Source: MGR-bin208 sp043779285
Lineage (GTDB): Bacteria; Bacteroidota; Bacteroidia; Chitinophagales; Chitinophagaceae
Assembly (NCBI GenBank): GCA_043779285.1
Contig: JAYWEL010000138.1
Location: 1-40,997, forward strand
Length of the DNA stretch: 40,997 bases
Direction of reading: 5' to 3'
A program made the translations under genes and the position numbers. The notes under the pieces were generated by a model. It saw only the letters and a list, made by a program, of their open reading frames with translations, ran no database searches and was not told where the DNA came from. Shown in pieces: positions 35,288 to 40,997 of the stretch (the first letter of the stretch is position 1; each line of letters starts with the position of its first letter).

Positions 35288-35530
35288 ATGAATGAAGTAA
35301 AAAAGAATGCTGGTTTGATTTGGATGGTACTTGGACCATTGATGGTTGTTTTTATGGCCTGGCAGGCGATGGGAAAAATAGCAAGTGCAACAGAAGGCAT
35401 TGCAAAAACCAATACCATTCTTCAATGGTCTATCATCCTCATGATATTTATTCCAATATGTGCAGGGCTTTTTTTATTTGGCTGGTATGCCTGGAAAAAT
35501 GAATTTAAAGAAAAAGTTGCTGACATTTAA
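35288..35530 (+). CDS. Small two-helix membrane protein paired with the MHS transporter
   Basis: 80 aa, two predicted transmembrane helices (~10-28 and ~45-66) joined by a short polar loop (SATEGIAKTN), with a basic/acidic C-terminal tail. It starts 14 bp after the transporter and is surely co-transcribed with it. Similar small proteins accompany MHS transporters in Bacteroidota; I recall the name DUF6814 for them but am not certain. The arrangement parallels the small YjcH protein beside the ActP acetate permease in enterobacteria, suggesting an accessory subunit. That comparison is an inference. Confidence 0.75.
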   Translation: MNEVKKNAGLIWMVLGPLMVVFMAWQAMGKIASATEGIAKTNTILQWSIILMIFIPICAGLFLFGWYAWKNEFKEKVADI

Positions 35531-35599
35531 ACCAGGTAGAAGCATCGCATGCAACAGAAGTTTTACATCCTCTTATATATTTCATTCCCCGAATTTGTG

Positions 35600-35607
35600 T
35601 AGGTTTG
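35600..35607 (+). promoter_or_regulatory. Bacteroidota -7 box immediately before the gldA ATG
   Basis: TAGGTTTG matches TAnnTTTG and ends 4 nt before ATG 35612, the same spacing as before the kinase-RapZ gene. It predicts a leaderless or nearly leaderless message. No clear -33 partner is visible. Confidence 0.4.
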
Positions 35608-35611
35608 TCAC

Positions 35612-36517
35612 ATGTCTATTCAGGTAAATAATCTGCTTAAAAAATACGGTGAACAGATTGCCGTAAACAATGTCTCATTTCAGGTCGGCAAGGGAGAGAT
35701 AGTTGGTTTTCTTGGACCCAATGGTGCAGGCAAATCTACGTCGATGAAAATCATGACAGGCTTTCTGCAGCAGGATGCCGGTGAAGCCATTATTTGCGGA
35801 ATAGATATTACAAAAGATCCTTTATCTGCAAAGAGAATGATTGGATACCTGCCCGAATCCAATGCCCTTTACTACGACATGTATATCAAGGAATTTTTGG
35901 AATTTATTGCCGAAGTGCATGGATTGAATGGTAAAAGCAAAAAACGGATTAACGAAGTCATCGAATTAACCGGCTTAACCATTGAAAGCAAAAAAAAGAT
36001 CGGTCAACTTTCGAAAGGATATAAGCAACGGGTTGGACTAGCAGCTGCACTGATTCATGATCCGGAAGTTTTAATACTGGACGAACCCACCAGCGGATTG
36101 GACCCGAACCAGATCATTGAAATAAGGGAAGTCATCAAACAACAAGGTGCAAACAAAACGGTTTTATTTTCCTCTCATATTTTACAGGAAGTAGAAGCCA
36201 TATGCGACCGGGTAATCATTATCAACAACGGATTGATTGTTGCCGATGATAAACTCATTGATTTAAAAAAACACAAAACCAACAATTTTATTCAAGTATC
36301 TTTTAAAGAAATAATTGAAGAGTCTGTTTTACAAAATCTGAAAGCTGTATTAAGTATTAAACAAATAGATGCGACTAGCTGGCTAATAGAAACAACTGAC
36401 ACAGAACTCACCCGTAATCAAATCATGGAGCTAGTTATTCAAAAAAATCTGAATCTTATTTCCCTGCAAAATGAAACATCTAACCTGGAAGCTATTTTCA
36501 GAGAACTCACCAAATAA
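35612..36517 (+). CDS. gldA: ABC transporter ATP-binding protein, GldA-like
   Basis: A 301-aa ATPase subunit. Walker A GPNGAGKSTSMKI (~35-47), ABC signature LSKGYKQRVGLAAAL (~133-147), Walker B VLILDEPTSGLDP (~152-164) and the switch His in FSSHILQEVEAICDR are all intact. A ~90-residue C-terminal extension carries the regulatory domain common to long ABC-2-type exporters. The overall match is to GldA, the ATPase of the gliding-motility ABC complex with GldF and GldG, but the permease genes are not adjacent. A general ABC-2 exporter ATPase is the alternative. Confidence 0.85.
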   Translation: MSIQVNNLLKKYGEQIAVNNVSFQVGKGEIVGFLGPNGAGKSTSMKIMTGFLQQDAGEAIICGIDITKDPLSAKRMIGYLPESNALYYDMYIKEFLEFIAEVHGLNGKSKKRINEVIELTGLTIESKKKIGQLSKGYKQRVGLAAALIHDPEVLILDEPTSGLDPNQIIEIREVIKQQGANKTVLFSSHILQEVEAICDRVIIINNGLIVADDKLIDLKKHKTNNFIQVSFKEIIEESVLQNLKAVLSIKQIDATSWLIETTDTELTRNQIMELVIQKNLNLISLQNETSNLEAIFRELTK

Positions 36518-36590
36518 AAAAACTGCCTTACGACAGCTTTTTCAGAAAAACAATGGTATGCTTTTCAGTCTTTAATCAGAGCCTAAGCAG

Positions 36591-37385
36591 TTAGTTCAAG
36601 TCATCCAGGGCAAGCTCATATAAGTATTCCATATAGAAATATTTCAAATAAGTATACCGGGCATTTTGCATAGCTATGATCCATCCGGCAGATCCATCTA
36701 AAAACCCCATTTTAAAAACATATTCTTTTATAAAACGGAAAATGGCGCTGTAGAATTTTTTACCCACTTTATATTCAATCCCTTTTTCAACTTTATTCTC
36801 AGCATAGAGGAATGCATAACGATCCATTTTATTCCGGAAAAATTCCCGGGTATCCGCTGTATAATGCAAAAGATTACCTTTTACCTTTGTTACAGGAATT
36901 GAATTATTATGAACTAACCTTTCATGAACAAGGTCATTGCTCCAGCTTGTATTTTCTTTATTGAAAAGACGCAAATGCCAGTCAGGATACCATCCTCCGT
37001 GATAAATAAACTTGCCTTCGAAATTGGAAAGTATGTTTATGGACAAATTGACGTCATTTTTATTTGCAGCAAGTTCTTTTAAAATATTGGATGCAAGTTC
37101 TTTGGATATTTCTTCGTCCGCATCCATAGAGAAAATCAGGTTATTGATGGCTTTCTGATTTCCAAAATTCTTTTGAGATGCATATCCTTCCCATGTTTTG
37201 ACAAACACCCTGGCACCAAGATCATTAGCCAATTGTATTGTTTTATCACTACTTCCGGAATCTACTACAACAATATCATTGCTTATCTGTTTTGCACTTT
37301 TAATGCAACGTTCTATGTTTTTTTCTTCATTCAGTGTAATAATTACAACTGAAATATTTTTATTTTTTACGTCGTCCATGTCCAA
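36591..37385 (-). CDS. Family 2 glycosyltransferase, WaaE-like
   Basis: A 264-aa cytosolic or membrane-associated sugar transferase. The GT-A fold begins SVVIITLNEEKNIERCIKSA (~12-31). VVVDSGSSDKT (~38-48) and SMDADEEIS (~86-94) contain the nucleotide- and metal-binding Asp residues. WYPDWHLRLFNK and the C-terminal YAENKVEKG region match LPS-core glycosyltransferases of the WaaE/KdtX type common in Bacteroidota. It lies 26 bp after the deacetylase-like gene on the same strand, so the two are likely co-transcribed and act on a surface polysaccharide. ATG 37385 is used; codon 3 is also an ATG. Confidence 0.88.
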   Translation of the reverse strand: MDMDDVKNKNISVVIITLNEEKNIERCIKSAKQISNDIVVVDSGSSDKTIQLANDLGARVFVKTWEGYASQKNFGNQKAINNLIFSMDADEEISKELASNILKELAANKNDVNLSINILSNFEGKFIYHGGWYPDWHLRLFNKENTSWSNDLVHERLVHNNSIPVTKVKGNLLHYTADTREFFRNKMDRYAFLYAENKVEKGIEYKVGKKFYSAIFRFIKEYVFKMGFLDGSAGWIIAMQNARYTYLKYFYMEYLYELALDDLN

Positions 37386-37411
37386 CTATTGAGTGTCTAT
37401 TTTTATACAAA

Positions 37412-38164
37412 TTAAAAAGGTTTCAATTTCCCTTTTCTCAATTTTATCTTGAAATTTTTCAATGTATCCCAGCCGTTTATATTGATACGGGGTAGTTCGA
37501 ACTGATCCAGCACAGGCATCTGAATGGCCCGGTTTCCAATCCGGAATGCCGCACAGATTCCCATTTCCCGAAAAACGTTTTTCATCTTATCCAAGTCTAT
37601 TTTATTTTTTGGCCTCTTTCCAAAAGGATACGCAATGACCGGAATGATATTAATATTATATTCTGCAAAAACTTCCTGCGATGAGCATATATCATTTCTG
37701 ATTTCTTCAACGGTCAGGTCTTCATACGATTGATTATCATACCCATGCAATCCAAATTCAAAAAACTCAGGATCTGCATTCAAAACCGATTCGGCTTCCA
37801 GATAATAATATTTTTCATTTACAGTTGCCTTTACTGCTTCGATTGTTTTATTGGCGATTAAGAAAATGCATGCACAAAACCCATATTTTTTCAACAACGG
37901 TTCAACAAATTCTATTTGATTTTTGTACCCATTATCAAATGTTAATACAATCGTTTTACCAGAAAACGCCTCTTCATTATTAATAGCTTTAACTACAGAA
38001 GAAACAGGAATTGTTGAATATCCATTCGCTTTCAGATACTGAAAATGTTTTTCTAATAAGTCAGGAGATACCGTCATTTCATCCGGCATTCCGGGAAAAA
38101 CATGATGGTATAATAAAACTTTTACTCCGCTAAGGTTCTTTAAGAAATAATGCATCAATCCCAT
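37412..38164 (-). CDS. Polysaccharide deacetylase-like (NodB fold) protein with altered metal site
   Basis: 250 aa. The fold is recognised from VLLYHHVFPG (~16-25), KTIVLTFDNGYKNQ (~70-83) and VIAYPFGKRP (~180). In active NodB enzymes the first motif is TFDDG and the second is H-x3-H. Here it is TFDNG (Asp77, Asn78) and His140-GYD-Asn144. The second Asp and second His, both metal ligands, are replaced by Asn. Divalent-metal catalysis is therefore doubtful, and it may be a pseudoenzyme or use another mechanism. It precedes the GT2 gene in the same unit and probably works on the same polysaccharide. Confidence 0.82.
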   Translation of the reverse strand: MGLMHYFLKNLSGVKVLLYHHVFPGMPDEMTVSPDLLEKHFQYLKANGYSTIPVSSVVKAINNEEAFSGKTIVLTFDNGYKNQIEFVEPLLKKYGFCACIFLIANKTIEAVKATVNEKYYYLEAESVLNADPEFFEFGLHGYDNQSYEDLTVEEIRNDICSSQEVFAEYNINIIPVIAYPFGKRPKNKIDLDKMKNVFREMGICAAFRIGNRAIQMPVLDQFELPRININGWDTLKNFKIKLRKGKLKPF

Positions 38165-38403
38165 ATTTTCTTATAACATTTACAGTGAATAAATTTTAAT
38201 AAAGTCTCTTTCACTGCTACCAATCAATCAGACTTTTTTTTTGCTGCTAATACCTTTTATGCATTGTATAATCAATTTTCAATCAAGTACATATTGGTAA
38301 AGTATAAACTGATTTTCCGCACTGTTTAATGATATATTTATAGAACCATACAAAGGTTCATGATGAACATTAAAACCGCCTTTAATATGTGCTTAAATTT
38401 TAC

Positions 38404-39771
38404 TTAAAACTGAGAGAACTGAACCGTGAAGCAATTGAGACCATCATTGGTTGTACTGTAGATCAGCTTTCCTTTATGAACCTGCATAATTCTGCTGCTG
38501 ATGGAAAGGCCTAAACCATGACCCCGTATTTTAGAAACATTCGAACCCCTGAAGAAGGGTGTAAATAATTTGTTTCGTTCATTTTCCAGAATCCATGGTC
38601 CGTTATTGTAAAACCGGATAAGGATCTGCAACGCATTTACAGTTAAGTTTATTTTCACCGTTTTATCGGTAGAGTATAAACAAGCATTCCGAACAAGGTT
38701 TGCAAAAACAATTTTTATCAATGCCTCTTCCCCGTCTATCATTAAATCTTTTTCACTGATTGGCATATTCGAAAAATCAAAATGAATATGGTATTCAGGA
38801 TGATAAGACCTTACTTCATCAATCACCGAATAAAGAAGTTCATCCATACGAAATAATTGTGTCGTGCTATTAAACGTTTCTTGTTCAAACCGGGCTAAGG
38901 ATAAAATACTGTTTACCAATTCAACCATATACTTCTGATCATCGTAAACAGATAAAAGGATTTTTTGATATTGCTCATTGCTCATCTCCTTTCCTAATGC
39001 AGCTTCTGTTTGCAACAATACTACAGAAAGAGGTGTACGAAGCTCGTGAGCAGCATGCTGCAAAAAATTTTTTTGAAGCTCAAACGAATGTTCCAGCCGG
39101 TCCAGCATCTTATTAAAGTTTTCAGAAACAATGGTCAGCTCACTTTTGGCAGGACTAATTGTTAACCGTTTATTGGGCTTTCCGCTACCTACTCCCTGAA
39201 TTTGTTCATTCAATTCATCCAACGGATTAAACACCTGTTTTACATACAAATATGAAAGAATGATTGTTATTAAGATACTGCCCGTCAAACAAACGGTTAA
39301 AATATACAGAAGATTACTCAGTTTTCTGCGGCCATACAGATCATAAGCCGAAACTATAACCACACCCTCTTTCCCTGCGGTATTAATATATAAACCAACT
39401 AACTCATATTTTCCCCTGTTAAACTCAATATATCCTGCTTTTCTTATCTCAAAAATCAACGAATCATTGTACTCAAGCTGTTTATCCTTGTAACTGGAAT
39501 AAATGACTTCATTTTGATTATTTAATATCAGCAGACTTTCTTTGTACAAATTCTGCAAAGAATATTTGTCAATTTGTTTTAATAATTCATGATCAATTTC
39601 CTGTACTTCAACCAATAAATTGTAGGTGGTTTTTGCTTTTTGATGAAGACGGATCATGAAATCTTCTTTCCGGAACCATTCACTCTGTATATAAATAATA
39701 CTGAAAGCAATCAACAGTAAAACGGTAATAATCGTACCAAACAGAATGGCGGACCGAAATTTCAGATTCAT
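38404..39771 (-). CDS. Sensor histidine kinase
   Basis: A 455-aa membrane kinase paired with the preceding response regulator. Transmembrane helix 1 is at ~8-28, an extracytoplasmic sensor segment runs ~30-150, and helix 2 is at ~153-177. A HAMP-like linker (FNPLDELNEQIQ) follows. The HisKA box QHAAHELRTPLSV puts the phosphorylated histidine at His242. The N box (NLVRNACLYS, ~355) and the G box GHGLGLSIS (~416) complete the ATPase domain. It starts 5 bp after the regulator stop, so both come from one message. The signal is unknown. Downstream genes for a GT2 and a deacetylase-like protein lie 240 bp away. Confidence 0.93.
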   Translation of the reverse strand: MNLKFRSAILFGTIITVLLLIAFSIIYIQSEWFRKEDFMIRLHQKAKTTYNLLVEVQEIDHELLKQIDKYSLQNLYKESLLILNNQNEVIYSSYKDKQLEYNDSLIFEIRKAGYIEFNRGKYELVGLYINTAGKEGVVIVSAYDLYGRRKLSNLLYILTVCLTGSILITIILSYLYVKQVFNPLDELNEQIQGVGSGKPNKRLTISPAKSELTIVSENFNKMLDRLEHSFELQKNFLQHAAHELRTPLSVVLLQTEAALGKEMSNEQYQKILLSVYDDQKYMVELVNSILSLARFEQETFNSTTQLFRMDELLYSVIDEVRSYHPEYHIHFDFSNMPISEKDLMIDGEEALIKIVFANLVRNACLYSTDKTVKINLTVNALQILIRFYNNGPWILENERNKLFTPFFRGSNVSKIRGHGLGLSISSRIMQVHKGKLIYSTTNDGLNCFTVQFSQF

Positions 39772-39776
39772 TCAAG

Positions 39777-40460
39777 TCAGGGTTTTTTTATGTAATATCC
39801 AAATCCGGGTTTTGTATGAATAAGCTTTTCATCAAAAGGCTTATCAATTTTATTGCGTAAAAAATTAATGTACACTTCAATGGTATTGGTCCCGGTGTCG
39901 TAGTTAATATCCCATACCTTTTCTGCAATCTCTTGTTTTGAAATGACTCTTCCCCTGTTTCTGGCAAGCAGGTCAAGTAATTTTAATTCTTTTACGGTCA
40001 GGTTTATTTCCACATTATTTCGATAGGCTTTTTTCTCCAACTTGCTAATTTTGAGATCGCCTATTTCAAGTACCTCATCAAATAATTCATTCAACGAACT
40101 CCTTTTTATAAAAACGTTGATCCTCGCTATCAATTCCTTAATGTGAAAAGGCTTTACAATATAGTCATCGGCACCTGCACCAAATGCTTCCATTTTATCA
40201 TCCATCTCGCCAAGTGCGGTAAGCATAATAATGGGTACGCCGGCATTTTTCAATCGAAAGCTTTTACATAAATCAAAGCCATTAATTACCGGAACATTTA
40301 TATCCAATAAGACTACATCAAATGTTTCTTGCGAAAACATCCGTTCTGCAATTTTTCCATCGTATGCAAGTTGAACTATAAACCCATTTTTTTCAAGCTC
40401 AGCTTTAACGGTATTTCCCAGTTTTGGATCATCCTCTACTAATAATATATTAGTTGCCAT
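39777..40460 (-). CDS. OmpR/PhoB-type response regulator
   Basis: A 227-aa transcription factor. The receiver domain has ILLVEDD (5-11), the phosphoacceptor Asp53 in VVLLDINVP, the conserved Thr in IIMLTALG (~80) and the Lys in YIVKPFH (~103). The C-terminal winged helix (~130-225) shows LTVKELKLLDLLARNRGRVIS and the recognition helix region TIEVYINFLRNKID. The frame extends upstream to a TTG at 40478, but ATG 40460 (MATNILLVEDD) is the start because a promoter box lies just outside at 40481-40488. It is the first gene of the regulator-kinase unit and divergent from eno. Confidence 0.93.
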   Translation of the reverse strand: MATNILLVEDDPKLGNTVKAELEKNGFIVQLAYDGKIAERMFSQETFDVVLLDINVPVINGFDLCKSFRLKNAGVPIIMLTALGEMDDKMEAFGAGADDYIVKPFHIKELIARINVFIKRSSLNELFDEVLEIGDLKISKLEKKAYRNNVEINLTVKELKLLDLLARNRGRVISKQEIAEKVWDINYDTGTNTIEVYINFLRNKIDKPFDEKLIHTKPGFGYYIKKP

Positions 40461-40480
40461 AGTATTTTTTTTTACCAATT

Positions 40481-40488
40481 CAAAGGTA
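40481..40488 (-). promoter_or_regulatory. Promoter of the response-regulator/kinase operon
   Basis: TACCTTTG (perfect TAnnTTTG) on the minus strand, with TTTG 18 nt upstream as a -33 element. This is the best two-part Bacteroidota promoter I see in the window. It supports ATG 40460 over the upstream TTG. Confidence 0.7.
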
Positions 40489-40567
40489 TGTATGTATTAA
40501 CTTATTCAAACAATAATATTAACCTGCAATTGTCGATATTTGCATTCAATAAAAAAATCAATTAGAC

Positions 40568-40997
40568 ATGAGTTATATAACTGCAATACATGCAAGACAG
40601 ATATTAGACAGTCGCGGTAACCCTACCGTTGAGGCAGAAGTTTTCACAGATGAAGGGGCATTTGGCCGGGCGGCAGTTCCAAGTGGTGCAAGCACAGGGA
40701 TACATGAAGCCGCAGAACTTAGAGATGCCGATAAAAAGAAATATGCAGGGAAAGGTGTATTAAAAGCAGTTAAAAATGTGAACGATATTATTGCTCCTGA
40801 ATTAATTGGAATTGATGTTGCGGACCAAACAGGAATTGATGAATATTTGATTCAATTGGATGGCACAGCCAATAAAAGCAATCTTGGAGCCAACGCCATA
40901 CTTGCCGTAAGTATGGCTGTTGCAAAAGCGGCTGCTGAAGAGGCATCGCTTCCACTTTATCGATATATCGGAGGCACCAATGCAAAAACATTACCCA
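40568..40997 (+). CDS. eno: Enolase, N-terminal part (partial)
   Basis: Converts 2-phosphoglycerate to phosphoenolpyruvate in glycolysis. The first 143 residues are present and the frame runs off the right edge. AIHARQILDSRGNPTVEAEV (7-26), VPSGASTGIHEA (~39-50, with the mobile-loop serines and the Glu) and the motif LGANAILAVSMAVAKAA (~108-124) are canonical. ATG 40568 gives the usual MSYITAIHARQ start. A near-match to the -7 box (GATATTTG) ends about 24 bp upstream. It is divergent from the two-component operon. Confidence 0.96.
   Translation, partial: MSYITAIHARQILDSRGNPTVEAEVFTDEGAFGRAAVPSGASTGIHEAAELRDADKKKYAGKGVLKAVKNVNDIIAPELIGIDVADQTGIDEYLIQLDGTANKSNLGANAILAVSMAVAKAAAEEASLPLYRYIGGTNAKTLP

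Noticed and set aside
38165..38403. Gap between the deacetylase-like gene and the histidine kinase
   Set aside because: I looked for a small gene, RNA or terminator and found only weak 5-6 bp palindromes (near 38343-38372) and AT-rich sequence.
1..40997. CRISPR array, tRNA, rRNA or defence island
   Set aside because: No regularly spaced repeats, cloverleaf sequences or recognisable defence genes were seen on either strand.

Overview
The window looks like a chromosomal stretch of a low-GC Bacteroidota bacterium, most likely a Chitinophagaceae-type organism. The evidence is the long Bacteroidota form of IspG, a GldA-type ABC ATPase, a fused IcmF mutase, a two-rhodanese MBL protein, many outer-membrane and lipoprotein signals, no obvious Shine-Dalgarno sites, and several perfect TAnnTTTG (Bacteroidota -7) promoter boxes. 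I saw no tRNA, rRNA, CRISPR array or prophage. The only mobile DNA is one frameshifted IS200-like/RAYT transposase with palindromic repeats beside it.

Layout. 1-1.1 kb: end of secY, a strong terminator, and map. 1.0-3.6 kb: a PlsC-like acyltransferase and an HI0933-type flavoprotein, divergent. 3.64-3.77 kb: a compact foldback repeat. 3.8-10.6 kb (minus strand): an MG2-like surface protein, a domesticated-looking NUMOD4/HNH protein and icmF. 10.7-15.0 kb (plus): an AmgK-like kinase fused to a RapZ C-terminal domain, a MurU-like nucleotidyltransferase, and an M1 peptidase. 15.0-15.1 kb: two copies of an ACCACGGC-type hairpin repeat. 15.2-18.9 kb: ridA, a 3HCDH-C-only protein, tsaB, a cysteine-free ArsR regulator and an MBL-rhodanese protein. 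19.0-25.1 kb (minus): an apparent five-gene operon of class D beta-lactamase, ispG, YhhN, nadB and LpxL-like genes. 25.26-25.39 kb: a 42-aa lipoprotein. 25.7-26.9 kb: kbl. 26.9-27.9 kb: the RAYT remnant and its repeats. 27.9-31.7 kb (plus): ECF sigma factor, anti-sigma-like protein, outer-membrane barrel, DUF4332 protein and L,D-transpeptidase. 31.7-35.5 kb: acs divergent from an MHS transporter with a small two-helix membrane protein. 35.6-36.5 kb: gldA. 36.6-40.5 kb (minus): a glycosyltransferase, a deacetylase-like pseudoenzyme and a two-component system. 40.57 kb onward: the start of eno.

How the genes fit together. A recurring theme is the cell envelope: amino-sugar recycling (kinase-RapZ plus MurU), isoprenoid supply (IspG) beside a beta-lactamase, acyltransferases, L,D-transpeptidase, GT2 and an ECF sigma system with an outer-membrane barrel. 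The second theme is acyl-CoA and acetate metabolism (IcmF, Acs, MHS transporter, Kbl). The most interesting candidate for an under-described system is the kinase-RapZ fusion next to the MurU-like enzyme. The RAYT plus hairpin-repeat module and the interleaved foldback at 3.7 kb are the best non-coding oddities.
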